Both the position numbers and the translations under genes were made by a program. Shown here in pieces: positions 34,206-45,511 of a stretch of 64,000 nucleotides of DNA. The DNA is from Xylogone sp. PMI_703. Lineage: Eukaryota > Ascomycota > Leotiomycetes. Positions within the stretch are counted from its first letter, which is position 1. Every line of letters starts with the position of its first letter. The stretch covers positions 1,302,001 to 1,366,000 of the forward strand of contig JAJTUQ010000004.1 of the NCBI GenBank assembly GCA_021399445.1. The letters run 5' to 3'. The notes beneath the pieces were generated by a model, which was given only the letters and a program-made list of their open reading frames with translations, did not search any database and was not told the DNA's origin.

Positions 34206-35270
34206 CTAAATTTCTGTTTTATTTTCACCTCCTAGAAACGCTCTGGTCCCCTTTACTTGCTTCTCCCATCCCATAACCTTGACCAATTTCTTCCATGATT
34301 CCATCCCTCTGGCTGCATGTTTCCTTGGACAAGCTGGGTCCGGATCTGCCATTGTCCGTGAAAACAGCTCTAACGATACCCAGCCTTTATAATTCAATCC
34401 GTCTTCATCTGTAATTGCTTTGAGAACATCAATGATAGGAAGATAGCCTGACTTCTCAAAAGGAAATAGCCTTGCGTTTCTCGACCAGCTCATTCGTGGC
34501 AGCTGCCCTTCAACATGAAAGATGTGATCTTTGGTGAGTGGGTTCCGCATTTTCTCTGCATCGACGACCTGGATGAAGAATACCTTGTTCACATCGATTG
34601 TGTGTCTCAACTTTGCCATGCTTTGTTTCAGTACCTCGTCTGCGTTGGGGTTCTTCCCATCCGGAGCACTGGGATCCGCCCATTCTCGACCCGCAATGTT
34701 GAACGTGTCAAGGCATGTACCAAAGTTGGGTCTGTCAACTGCTACTATAATCTTCCATGCTTCTTCCCAGGTATCAACATATCTCCCAAAACACAGACTC
34801 TCGTATGCAAAGCGAATGACCGGTTCTTGTTGCAGTCCAAGGTCGGCAATCTCTTGAAAGTCTCGAATGATGACCTCTCGGTCTCCTGTTGTCCCTTCTG
34901 CTCTGATATTGGAAGGTATTTGAATAATACCTGTTCCCAAAATCTTTGCAATCTGGAACCATAGCTTCAGTTTTTCGATCATGGCTGCGCGCTCTGCCGC
35001 ATCCGCCAATCCTTCACAACACATGAATGGTTGGAGGCAGATGATGTCTAGGTTTCTCTCATCGCACATTTTTCGGATTTCACGGCTTGCTTGTAGTATA
35101 TTCTCATTGGTGAGACCACCGGGGTATGATTTGGCTAGGTATTCGAGGTCCTCGTAGAAGATTTCTACGCCATCATAGGCATAGTTGGCAGCTTGGTCGA
35201 GTTTCTGGGGCAGTTGATGAACCCAGGCACGGCCCAGGGACATGCTAGAAATGCCACATTTGTAGGACAT
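34206..35270 (-). CDS. qa-4: 3-dehydroshikimate dehydratase (quinate pathway)
   Basis: A single exon encodes 354 residues of the xylose-isomerase-like TIM-barrel family. Segments such as MSYKCGISSMSLGRAWVHQL, YDGVEIFYEDLEYLA, IICLQPFMCCEGLAD, RFAYESLCFGRYVDTWEEAW, FGTCLDTFNIAGREWAD and GWVSLELFSRTM follow the fungal DSHD (qa-4/qutC) pattern, with metal-binding Glu, Asp and Glu residues in the expected strands. The enzyme dehydrates 3-dehydroshikimate to protocatechuate, the committed step linking quinate to the beta-ketoadipate pathway. The gene lies at one end of the quinate cluster. The upstream region contains a weak TTATCC half-site at 35647. Confidence 0.92.
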   Translation of the reverse strand: MSYKCGISSMSLGRAWVHQLPQKLDQAANYAYDGVEIFYEDLEYLAKSYPGGLTNENILQASREIRKMCDERNLDIICLQPFMCCEGLADAAERAAMIEKLKLWFQIAKILGTGIIQIPSNIRAEGTTGDREVIIRDFQEIADLGLQQEPVIRFAYESLCFGRYVDTWEEAWKIIVAVDRPNFGTCLDTFNIAGREWADPSAPDGKNPNADEVLKQSMAKLRHTIDVNKVFFIQVVDAEKMRNPLTKDHIFHVEGQLPRMSWSRNARLFPFEKSGYLPIIDVLKAITDEDGLNYKGWVSLELFSRTMADPDPACPRKHAARGMESWKKLVKVMGWEKQVKGTRAFLGGENKTEI

Positions 35271-36800
35271 CCTGCGGTAGTTGTGGTATATTGTCTGGTG
35301 TTGAAAAGATTTAAGGGGGAGTTGCTGGATGGTTGTGCTCGCCGTTTACCCGGTGAATAGAGGCAACCTATCAAGACTGGTTTGATCGGACTGGCAAGTA
35401 CGATAGTGATATATCAATTCATAGGCTCATCTAAAAATATCCGCAAAAGAAGATATCAAAGCAAAAGTTGAATTATAAATTGCCAACGCTTCAGTGAAAA
35501 GGTTTTACAAACGTCTACTACATCCCAATTACGCCCGATTCCATAATCTGATATCTATTCCACCTAATTGACCTACACCATCCTCCTGGTTTGCCTCGAC
35601 CATGCCTTAGCCACCTACTATGATTATACCAACCCCGTTTGAGTGATTATCCCCTATCCAAACACTGATGAGTGTCGTTGATAGAGCTTTTCCGATAGCT
35701 ACGAGCAGCAACTCTCATGGAAGAGAACTTAACCACTGGCGGAAGAAGCATGTTCCCTTATCCACCCGAAGATTATAGTTATGGATTTACAAGGAACGAT
35801 GTGGTCCTGGCTTTCTCAATGCTCACTAGAGCGCGGGTTCTGGCTGCCACAAAGGCAACTTGAATCCAGAGCGGGATTCGGCCGTCTGGTGCGGCGGGGC
35901 TCCGCCCGGCGTTTTCCCGGCTTGGTGCGGATAACAGCGGGTGCCTGAATTTGGCCAATTGGAACCCTGGGAATACCTCCCGAGTAATTATACACCAATG
36001 AACTGCTATGAGTTGGCCAGATACTGTGCGTTCTTCTATTATTATGACTATAATATTATAGCTTATAATGATAATCAAACTGGCAAATGAATAAATCAAA
36101 TACAAATTGACAGAGAAAAATATTTAACTCTCATATGAGAATTAGGGAAATGCTAATAATTTCTCAGTTGCTAAAATACCGAATTATTCTTTCATGCAAT
36201 CTAGGTGTGGTTACGGTTGACTAATCGGGGTTCCCAGTTGATCGCGGGTCAAACTTTTCTCGCCGCGGGTCAAAGGTGGCGCAACGCGACACCATCGGGG
36301 GTAAGTTTCTCCGAGATCGCCGACGTTTTGCCGAACGCTACACCTTTGAACTTCGCTGAGCTGGGACTTGGACTAATTTGACCTCTCATCAAAACTCTCG
36401 CCAATTTTGAAATAAATTTCATTGATTTACCAAACTTTCGTATATTCATCTATTTCTTATGTATTTAGCTAATCTATAATAGTCAGATTGTATACTACTT
36501 CATTCATTTATAACTAGCTCAAAACAAAGAAGTAATTGACAGCCAAAGCTCGTCGGCGCTGCTAGGCCTAAGGCACCCAGGCCTTAATCCCAGACCTACA
36601 ACGCCGTACTTACAGAGCCGTGGGCCTACAGTATGAGCTGTACCGTAACGCCAACGCCCCTGCGGCCGTTGGTTCTCTTTCAGCATGCTTAGGAGCTGAA
36701 GGCCCTGTAAGCGAAGCCCCGTGGAGCCTGTGGTTGTGCCAATATAAGCGAATCAACATTTTTATCTTTACACATGCAGTCCAGATCTTCTTGCAAGCAA
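35271..36800. other. Intergenic region with GC-rich islands
   Basis: This 1.53-kb region is mostly AT-rich but contains three GC-rich islands near 35855-35960, 36235-36370 and 36545-36730. A 108-codon minus-strand frame (35779-36105) shows no domain. The islands contain short palindromic words such as GCGGGGCTCCGC. I see no complete mobile element. Confidence 0.4.
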
Positions 36801-37691
36801 CTACATTGGAAGTTCTCTACATTCCTTGAGCCCTCGTAGCTGCCTTCCTTCTTTATCAAAATTTTCCGGGTCCAGCCAAGCTTCGAAACCTCTCTTCACA
36901 GCAGGCCACTCATCGGCCGTTATGCTGTACCAGGCTGTGTCTCTCCATTTGCCTTTAATTATCATATGTTTTCTATCAAGGTTAATTTTTATTAGTATTT
37001 GGCTGAGTATTCAATCCATGAGTTCCATCCGGTCGACTTACCGAAAAATTCCTTCATGAGTAAATCCCAGACGAAGGGCGGCTGATAAGCTCGGTTTATT
37101 CAAATTATCTGCCTTCCACTCCATCCGGTGGTATCCCAGATCTTCAAACGCATACTTGAGCATTATGAAGAAAGATTCCGTAGCAGCTTTTGTCTGCTTG
37201 AGTTGATCTCCAAGAATAATATGCCCCATCTCGATTCTTCGATGCCCAGGGACAATCGAAAGGTACGAGACAAGGCCCGCTGGTTCTGAAGCCGGGTCTG
37301 TCTCTGGACCCGAAAGTACGGCAAAATACAAAGGGTCCGAAGATTCGCTCCATTGTTGAATCAGGTCACGGCACTGCTCCTGGTCCGAAAATCCGGAATA
37401 AAACATATATGTCCAATGATGGGAGTTGTGCTCACCACCAAGGTGCTGGAATATTGATTTTGAATGTTCGGGCTGTAGAGGAATGAGTGAGGTATATTGA
37501 CCATGAAGTGGGCTACGAGACGGCGCCATGGCTGGTGTAGTAGGTGCTGGAGGCCCAACGGGTCGCTCCATTGCTATAGGGGCAGTTTGAGAGTAGCTAC
37601 GAAGGGGACCTGGAAGTTGAGATAATCTAACTTGACACCGTGTAGCCTGGGCCCTCCACTGGGGGCCTGCAATAATCCGATGGATTTGCAT
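36801..37691 (-). CDS. GNAT-family N-acetyltransferase (RimJ/RimL-like)
   Basis: Two exons (37691-37042 and 36972-36801, phase 2, intron 69 nt) give 273 residues. The first ~40 residues are Arg- and Ser-rich without acidic residues, like a mitochondrial presequence, although a second methionine at residue 41 (MERPVGPPAP) is an alternative start that would remove it. The acetyltransferase fold shows EMGHIILGDQLKQTKAATES, YHRMEWKADNLNKPSLSAA and LGFTHEGIFRKHMIIKGKWR, matching RimJ/RimL-type members that often acetylate small molecules or N termini. The gene lies inside the span of the quinate cluster, but no step in quinate catabolism needs an acetyltransferase. Confidence 0.85.
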
Positions 37692-38540
37692 CTCTGGGGC
37701 TATGAAACGCTAAAAGTAGTATCAGAATTGTGGCCCTGGGAGGATTCTCGAATGAGATGTTCCGCTCTTATAATCAAAATTATGGCATCTTTGAGCTTTA
37801 ATACCGTGCTTTAGATGGAATATTTGTCGCATCATTGCCTCTATCTGAGTCACTCCGCTAAATGCAAGTCAGCTTCTCCATTCCCAGTTCCGGAAGGTCC
37901 TGCCGACGAAGGAAATAAACGAAGTAAATACACTTCCAAAAAGGTCGGCATACATATCAATTCTGATCTAAATGCCCTTAGTGTTACCTCGATTCTGATA
38001 AAGCCTGGACTTCAAGTAATGACGGCGCCAACCTATTTAGAATCAAGCTTTGGATAAGTCGCGGTATTTTTAATGTTGAGTTCACGATTTGCGTGTAAAA
38101 TTCATTAGCCCCACCACAAACCGCTCTCTTCTAGATATCGCGATTAATAGCAGTAGTAAGAGCTAAGTAATAATAGAAGTACATTTCCATATCAAAAGCT
38201 CTTTATCGGTGAATAGATAAGTCGTATATTTCATTCCTTGTGTATATGAGTGCATTTTCAGTTGCTGCTGTCTTCTGATATAAAGAAAAATCCCGATACT
38301 GAAAATGGTCAAGAACCATCTAGGGATGAAGAATCAAGCCATTGTATAAACTTTCCATGGCTTAATAGTTAAATGCGGATTAAGCCTTCACTACCCGCGT
38401 TATTATTAATTATTAAACGGGGATAGCCATTGGTTTAAATCTTTAACCGTTCTATCGAGAAGCTACTTAAGGATTTTAGCCGAATAGAGAGAGTTACGGT
38501 CCTAAGAAAAATATCGATAGTCTTTGGCTTTGATTCAACC
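37692..38540. other. Divergent intergenic region
   Basis: This stretch lies between the divergent GNAT and IMPase-like genes. It contains a GGATAAGT word at 38052-38059, which is one half of the quinate-activator site described for Neurospora. Short frames in this region have no domain. Confidence 0.35.
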
Positions 38541-39977
38541 ATGGCTGATGCACAGCTTGCACATTCCATTTCTGCTGAAGAGCTGAAGGAGATATACGAG
38601 TTCGCGATCGATCTTTCTCACCGAGCGGGTGAGATTCTGCTCAATGGAGTGGATAAGCGATGCGCAAACGCCAACGGTCGAGGGGAAGAGCAGGAGCATG
38701 TTGAGAAAATGAATGCGGTCGACATTGTGACACAGACGGATATTGGTTAGTACTACGTTGATGTAAACGAAGATACGCGGTGGGTGGAAGACGGCGATTG
38801 ACGATTGTGAATGATTAGATGTAGAAGCTTTCTTGAAGGATGAGGTGATGAAGAGATATCCAGGCCATGGGTTAGTCTTGAGCTACGATTCTTTTACGTC
38901 CGGATGGCGACTGCGATCTAGTATAGAACAATTAGGTTTATGCGCTGACTTATTCTTAGATGGATTGGCGAAGAAGGATACAGCAAGAGCAATTCAAAAG
39001 AATACCTTATTGGAGATGCGCCAACATGGTGCGTGGATCCTCTAGATGGTAAATCTTCACTTATCCATTGATCTTCATATCAAACAATCTATGATATATC
39101 TAACCATTTCCAGGAACTGTAAACTACACTCACTTATTCCATATGTTCTGTATCTCCATCGCCCTCTGCGTCTCTGGAATGCCAGTAATTGGCGTGATTT
39201 ACGCGCCAATGCTAAACGTCACATACTCTGGCTGCACTGGCCTTGGATCCTGGATGCACGATGCCAGAGGAGTCAAGAGACAACTCCCTCTCATACGAGA
39301 TCCAATTCCTCCTCTCCCAATTACTGCACCAAAGGGGTGTATATTCAGTTGTGAGTGGGGGAAGGATAGAAGAGATGTGCCCGACGGGAATATGCATAGA
39401 AAGGTGGAGAGCTTCGTAAACATGGCAGTGGAGATTGGAGGTAGAGATGGTAAAGGAGGGATGGTGCACGGAGTTAGAAGTTTAGGAAGGTGATTTGGCA
39501 CTCGAAACATCTTAGAAAATTCGTTGCGGACTGATCTGTGCTCTTAGTGCCACACTGGACCTTGCGTATGTTGCTACTGGAGCTTTTGATATTTGGTGGG
39601 AAGGTGGGTGCTGGGAATGGTAAGTCTACAAAGATGTAGGAAAGCTATCAAATCTGTTGGACTGAACATATTCCACAGGGATGTAGCTGCGGGAATATGC
39701 ATTCTTCGTGAGGCTGGAGGCCTTATAACGACAGCAAATCCCCCTGCCGATATAGAGAATGCAGCTATTACAGAAGTGAAGCTAGGATCTAGACTATATC
39801 TTGCTATTAGGTAAGATTCACAGTCCTCTTGGTGTGATATAAATTTACTAAGGCAATCCAATGCTCAGACCAGCAGGAGATGGCGAGAACGAGACGGGAA
39901 GACAGGCCCAGGAAAGAGTTGTAAGGGAAACTTGGAAAAGGGTTAGAGACCTCGATTATAAGAGGCCTGGTGCTTAG
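38541..39977 (+). CDS. qutG: Inositol-monophosphatase-like protein of the quinate cluster
   Basis: Seven exons (38541-38745, 38819-38870, 38960-39048, 39114-39489, 39548-39619, 39679-39810, 39869-39977) give 344 residues in continuous frame. The Mg2+-binding motifs of the IMPase superfamily are present: HGWIGEEGYS, the DPLDGTVNYTH signature, and WDVAAGICILREAGG. The gene corresponds by family and neighbourhood to Aspergillus qutG and Neurospora qa-x, quinate-induced genes whose biochemical role is not settled. Phosphatase activity on an inositol phosphate or another sugar phosphate is therefore inferred only from the family. No mutation is seen. It is convergent with the dehydrogenase gene, 174 bp away. 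Confidence 0.9.
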
Positions 39978-40151
39978 GTAGAATTCACAGGGTAGTTCTA
40001 TTGTATTATATATTCTATTAGAATAAAGTATGCTATTTTCAGTGCCGCTTTCTGATACTCAGTAAAGCATATAGTGCCCAAGGCCCTTAGCTCTATACTC
40101 TATCACCCTAAACTATCATGTGTATAAAATAGCCATACATAGTTGTTACTA

Positions 40152-41105
40152 CTAATGGGAGCCAGCAACAGCCTTCGAGATCACATCTTTAACATCTTGT
40201 GCCGGCATTTCGCTCACACTCTGTCCTGTCCAAAAACGATCTTGCTCCAGCCCCTGCCAAATCATTGCCTCTGTGCCGGGTACTACTTGCCACTCATTAC
40301 TCGCTGCTAGCCTTGCGATTTGTGTATCTGGACTCGGATGATAACACATTTCCAGGATCGTGCCTTTTCCTCTCCCTTTTTCTAACATGATTGTCATCAT
40401 ATCTCGGACTAACTTTTCCGACTCGGTCTGGGGGACGAAATCCGGGATGGCAGAGACAATCACAGCTGGAGTGGAAAGCGATGACGCTTGTTCGATAGAT
40501 GTAACGTGTATTAATTCAAAATCGGTCTTCAAACCTGATTTAAAAGCTGGCGTGGTGCAGTCTTTAATCACGGCCTGAACCTCGGACGCGTCGCGATTGA
40601 TGATGTAAATTGGCGTGCAGCCCAAAAACTGCGTCAAGCTGTAGATTGCACTTCGGCTGGTTCCTCCTCCCCCTACGACAAGTGCTGGTTTGCTCTTGAA
40701 ACTCTTGAATTGTAACTCGGAGACGTTTTGCCGTATCGCTTCTCTGATTCCGATGCAATCGGTATTGGTCCCAATGAGTAGTCTATCTCCTGTTGGAGAA
40801 GTCTTGAAGAATATGGTGTTGATTGCGCCAATTGCTCGACCTTCGGGGGTTAAGTCGTCAAGATGGGGGATAATTGCTACTTTGTGCGGCATCGTAACGG
40901 CGCTGCCTATGCATTTTGGGTCACGGATAAGTTGGAGGAAGGCTGGAATGTCGCGAGATTCATAGAGGAGGTAGGACCAGTTTAAAGAGAGATGTTTGTA
41001 GACAACTTGGTGGAGAAGAGGAGAGAGGCTGTGAATTATCGGGTCGCCGAACAGGTATGTTACGCGGTCGAAGGCAGATATATCTGGTGCAGATGTTGAA
41101 GGCAT
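40152..41105 (-). CDS. qa-3: Quinate/shikimate dehydrogenase (qa-3-like)
   Basis: A single exon encodes 317 residues. The N-terminal domain starts with YLFGDPIIHSLSPLLHQVVY (substrate-binding serines) and contains VTMPHKVAIIPHLDD with the catalytic lysine and GAINTIFF, as in AroE-type enzymes. The C-terminal Rossmann domain shows LVVGGGGTSRSAIYSLTQ and IYIINRD. GTNTDCIGIRE carries the catalytic aspartate. The length and the AIWQGLEQDRFWTG C-terminal segment match the fungal quinate dehydrogenase group rather than the AROM shikimate-dehydrogenase domain. It oxidises quinate to 3-dehydroquinate (and shikimate to 3-dehydroshikimate) with NAD+ in the cytosol, the first step of quinate breakdown. 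Confidence 0.9.
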   Translation of the reverse strand: MPSTSAPDISAFDRVTYLFGDPIIHSLSPLLHQVVYKHLSLNWSYLLYESRDIPAFLQLIRDPKCIGSAVTMPHKVAIIPHLDDLTPEGRAIGAINTIFFKTSPTGDRLLIGTNTDCIGIREAIRQNVSELQFKSFKSKPALVVGGGGTSRSAIYSLTQFLGCTPIYIINRDASEVQAVIKDCTTPAFKSGLKTDFELIHVTSIEQASSLSTPAVIVSAIPDFVPQTESEKLVRDMMTIMLEKGRGKGTILEMCYHPSPDTQIARLAASNEWQVVPGTEAMIWQGLEQDRFWTGQSVSEMPAQDVKDVISKAVAGSH

Positions 41106-42215
41106 CTTGATATTAGGTCGGATGAGAGATGATATCTGATGGTAGAGAAGATTGAATTAAAACCTTTAAAATTCAAAATACGAAACTTATGTCTAGATAA
41201 TTATAAAAGAAGCATTGTTCTTATCACCATGTCCGTTGAGATATAATTAATACAAGTACATAAGTACTGTATTATAAGAACGTATAAGGTAAAGGTCAAT
41301 AATCCTAACTGTGGATATCTAGCCACGGTTGAATGTCGGTCGAATTTGGCACCGAAGAGGAGTGCATTCTTCTCCACGGAGAAATCTTCATTCGATTGGC
41401 CTTTACGGCTTCTTGCCACTGTGGAGAACCCATGCCCGAGTCAGGGAGATTTCTCGCTTCAGAAATAACTACGGTAGAGCGCCGATGCGGATAAGAAGTT
41501 AACAAGCCAATTTACTTGCTTTTTACGTCTGGTAATGACTTATCCGAGCATCAAGAGTGGCGGAAAGAGCCACGATAGCTTTGGCCGTAAGCTCTTTCTG
41601 GGGATGGTGTACTTTGTTGATGCCCCGGAAGAGAAATTTGCAGCGGATGGGCAGGAGACAAAGTCGCCTAGGGACAAGCCATCAGCACTATTCTCCGCTC
41701 CTGGGACGCCATTGAATCCCAGTCAGCCAGTGGAAGATACGCCTGGACACCACTGACGGGGGCAGATCGAGTCTTCTGCATGGGAGAAGAGGCAAAAACG
41801 CTACAAACCCCGAGTCCCTCGCAGCACTTGCCCAGCTTGGGGGAATGGCAACCCGATGGCTCTTCCAGGCTTCCCCACAAGTCATCCACAACTCTTACCG
41901 GTCATGTAGGACAGAGCAGTCTCTATTGGTTGCTTGTGGCTATCCCCAGACCCCAGATCTCTGAGTAGGAGGAGACCGAATGCAGGATTCCATCTCGTAC
42001 CTCTCTTCCCGACCCGAGAGTATAATTAAGACCATCTTTCCCCTGTTTCCCATTCTTCATCCCCTTCTCTCTCCTCTTGATTTGTGACCAATTGCGGTGT
42101 TCATCAAGTCGACATATCGCCTCTCTATTTAACGGGAGTAGGCATAGGAGTAGATTTTTGCACCCCCAATCCGACAAAACACTCAGTGCGTGCGTGCAAT
42201 TATCCATCATTCACG
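41106..42215. promoter_or_regulatory. Divergent promoter region of the dehydrogenase and permease genes
   Basis: This 1.1-kb region separates the divergent quinate dehydrogenase and permease genes, so it probably carries common quinate-inducible elements. The most plausible one is listed separately at 41530. The frames seen here (up to 95 codons) carry no domain. A CT-rich stretch lies directly upstream of the permease start, as is common in highly expressed fungal promoters. Confidence 0.5.
41530..41545. promoter_or_regulatory. Candidate quinate-activator binding site
   Basis: The 16-mer TGGTAATGACTTATCC agrees at 13 of 16 positions with the Neurospora qa-1F consensus GGRTAARYRYTTATCC. It lies between the divergent dehydrogenase and permease genes. 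The match is imperfect in its left half, so confidence is limited. Confidence 0.35.
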
Positions 42216-43948
42216 ATGCTCTTCAAACTCGAGGAAGATCGGCCGACGCCGAAAGAAGTCTACAATGTGCGCGTCTACTTCTGCGCCGCCATCACAGCTT
42301 TCACGGCCGTGATGATCGGTTATGACTCCGCCTTCATCGGCGGCTCCATCGCTCTTGGATCTTTCAAGTCCGAGTTCGACTGGCCCAAAGACAAATCCAA
42401 GTCAGATCTTCTCTCAGCCAACATTGTCTCTCTCTACCAAGCTGGTGCGTTCTTTGGCTCCTTTTTCGCATATGGGGCGGGCCACTTCCTCGGCCGTAAA
42501 GTGGGCTTGCAAATTTTCGCGATGATTTTCATCCTGGGCGCGGGCATGATGCTCGGTGCCAATGGCAGCCGCGGCTTGGGACTGATTTATGGTGGGAGGG
42601 TTTTGGCCGGCTTCGGCATTGGTGGAGCTTCTAATTTGACGCCTATCTACATTTCGGAACTGGCGCCTCCTGCTATTCGAGGTGGGTTGGTCGGATTGTA
42701 TGAGCTGGGATGGCAGCTGGGAGGTCTTGTTGGGTTCTGGATTAATGTGAGCCCCTCAATGCTATCTATTTCAAAGATATCTGCTAATCATGGTTACAAT
42801 AATAGTATGGAGTCTCTACGAACCTGAAACCTTCACATGAGCAGTGGATCATTCCATTTGCTGTCCAACTGATCCCCGCAGGCATGATGTTTGTTTTCCT
42901 CTTCCTCGTCAGGGAATCTCCTCGATGGTTAATGAGCAAGGGTCGTCGTGAAGAAGGTATTCGAAATCTCTGCTGGATCCGTCACCTGGAGCCCACGGAT
43001 ATCTACATGATGGAGGAGATATCTGCTATTGATACTGCTATTGAGGAGCAGAGTTCCACAGTCGGCCTGGGATTCTGGCAGCCTTTCAAGTCCTTTGGCA
43101 GAGATAGAAAAGTCATGTGGCGCGTATTCCTTGGGACTTCACTGTTCATGTGGCAGAATGCTTCCGGTATCAATGCTATTAACGTAAGTTGCCATTGTCC
43201 TTTTCTTGATAAAGTACCATGATTGATCACGGAATAGTACTATTCCCCAACCGTCTTCGCATCTATCGGTGTTCAGGGAACAAACACTTCACTTCTAACC
43301 ACGGGCATCTTCGGTGTCATCAAGACCGTCTTTACTCTCATCTGGCTCTTCTTCCTGATTGATAGACTCGGTCGTCGCAATCTTTTGATGTATGGTGCTG
43401 TTGGTGGCTCACTCTGTCTTTGGTACGTTGGCGCATACATCAAAGTCGCAGATCCAGTCAATCACCCGACAGCAAACGGCAAGCTCTCATCTGGCGGCAT
43501 CTCTGCCATGTTCTTCTTCTATCTCTGGACTGCTTTTTACAGCCCCTCGTGGAACGGCACGCCATGGGTTTACAACTCCGAAATGTTTCCCCAGAATATG
43601 CGTACACTGGGACAAGCATGTGCAGCTGGTAGCAACTGGTTTTGGAACTTTATCATCAGCCGATGGACACCACAAATGTTTACTACCATGCAATATGGCG
43701 TCTACTTTTTCTTTGCAAGCCTGATGCTGCTCTCAGTTGCCTTTGTCTATTACCTATGTCCTGAGACGAAGGGTATTCCTCTTGAAGCCATGGACCGTCT
43801 GTTTGACCGATCACTGCCACCTCACAAAGCTCACAAGATTGTTATGGAGGAGTTAAAAGCTGATGAGGATCTTTTTAGACAGAATATCAAGGGATCGGAT
43901 TTTACTGTCCAAAAGGACGAGGCTGTGAACCATGTTGAGAAGGTGTGA
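42216..43948 (+). CDS. qa-y: Quinate permease (MFS sugar-porter family)
   Basis: Three exons (42216-42746, 42806-43183, 43238-43948; both introns phase 0) give 539 residues with about twelve membrane segments. The start begins MLFKLEEDRPTPKEVYN, a typical beginning of fungal quinate permeases. Sugar-porter motifs are seen: GYDSAFIGGSIAL in helix 1, GRKVGLQ, GRVLAGFGIGGASNL, the ESPRWL motif, RLGRRNLL and PETKGIPLEAMDRLF. The protein imports quinate across the plasma membrane with a proton. It is divergent from the quinate dehydrogenase gene, so both are probably switched on together by quinate. The C-terminal tail is charged. An upstream in-frame ATG-like codon at 42084 is judged to lie in the 5' leader. 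Confidence 0.93.
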
Positions 43949-44413
43949 TCGACTTTTATGTGAGCTATATGCCAATTTGCTAGTGGTTGAAGCATGATAC
44001 ATGCCTTTCACCAACAGTTCTCATTCTTTTGTGTGTGGAAACTTGTTTTATTTTGTATTAGTTAGAGCATCCGAACGAGGTGACGGCAGCCATTGCCTCG
44101 CGGATTGGAGTTAGGAAAAGGACAATGATACCCCGGAACGACTTATGAACATAGGTTTTACGTATCCTTTTGGCAACTGCAGCCATTGCCACTGGTGGGC
44201 CTTGAAAATTCCAGCAAAGTTTTCGAGTTTACGCTGTTATTTGTCAATATTGATTTAATTCATGATTGCAGTTAAAATAATTTGGCCTGAAATGCTGATG
44301 TGAACATGTTTTCCATGTTATATGCGAGAGTTGACCTACCCCAGAAATAAATTAATTATAGAAGGAAAATCATAGGTACGTTATAATTCTAAGTCAATCT
44401 GCTTGCTTCATCT
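43949..44413. other. Convergent intergenic region
   Basis: This spacer between the permease gene and the Gfo/Idh gene holds both 3' flanks. No frame or structural element of note is seen. Confidence 0.35.
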
Positions 44414-45511
44414 TTAACTAAGATTGAATTCTCTTTCAAGCTCCTCAACATGAATCACGCCTCCCACCTCCATTGCTCTCTTTACGGCCTCACAAAGAAT
44501 CAAAGCTCTCAAGCCTTCCATACCATCACAGACAGGTTCTTTTGCTCCCCTAATAACTTCTGCAAAATTTTCAACTTGCTCATCGAATGGCACAATATCT
44601 TCATTCACATCCTTTATTTCCATACCCAATTTCTGAGTCCAGTTCTTTTCCGTACTTTCTCGATACGAATAAACCGCCATATCCGGCACACTAAGACTTC
44701 CATCTGTTCCAAAAATCCTGTAGAAGTCCTTCCCAACCTTGGGTATGGTGGGGTTTTCTCCTGTACCGGCTTCGAAATTGAACGGTGATGGAGCGGCATC
44801 ACACACGAGGAACGTTCCCACAGCACCAGACTCGAAACGAAAGATCAAGGCCGCACCTTCATCCGCTTCGTATCCTCGTGTCTATGATGTGGCCTCCGCA
44901 TGCACGCGAGTTATCCGTCCGAAGAGGTAGTGCATCAGGTCGATGTCATGAACGAGGTTTATGTATACCACGCCCGCAGTAGAAGATTGTCTCCATTCTG
45001 TCGGAGGAAGGTAGTAACTGTCTGGCTTGTACAATGTCCAAAGGCCATTTATAGCAATAATACGCCCCAGTATATTAGACTCTATGAGCTTCTTGGTTTG
45101 TATAATGTAAGGATTAAATCGGCGATGGTGACCGACGAGGAGATGGATATTATTCGTTCTCGCACGTCTTATTAGCGATAGCCCGGACGCAATATCAGTG
45201 CTCACAGGTTTCTCAACCAAGACGTGAATTCCGGCGTCAATCAATTCCTTGGAGAGTGTTACATGTGTGTGGTTCGGGGTACAAACTATTGCTGCAACTG
45301 GTTTATGCGGAGAGTTGATGAGGGAGGATATGGAGGTGTAGTAGCTTGTTGAGAGGGCTTCCGCTGCCTTTTGGCCATAAGGTGCCGGGTCTACCAGGGC
45401 GACAAGTTTTGTGAGAGGGTTCTTCTTTACTGATTGTGCGTGCCGGGGACCTATTAACCCACTGCCTATGATTGCTATAGGTATCGGATCAGGGTGAGAA
45501 GTGGATGCCAT
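44414..45511 (-). pseudogene. Gfo/Idh/MocA oxidoreductase gene with in-frame TAG
   Basis: The frame begins at the ATG at 45511 and reads IAIIGSGLIGPRHAQSV (nucleotide binding), AIVCTPNHTH and IHVLVEKPVST, the family's catalytic EKP motif, then VGHHRRFNPYI and LVHDIDLMHYLFG. After about 209 codons a TAG occurs at 44884-44882. The same frame continues directly with TRGYEADEGAALIFRFESG, the expected C-terminal beta-sheet domain, to a second stop at 44414. No intron can remove the TAG: the region offers no donor and acceptor at a workable spacing. A CAG-to-TAG transition would explain it. Intact, the enzyme would be an NAD(P)-dependent dehydrogenase of about 365 residues acting on a sugar or cyclitol-like substrate. 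It lies in the quinate cluster. Readthrough or an assembly error are alternatives. Confidence 0.75.
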
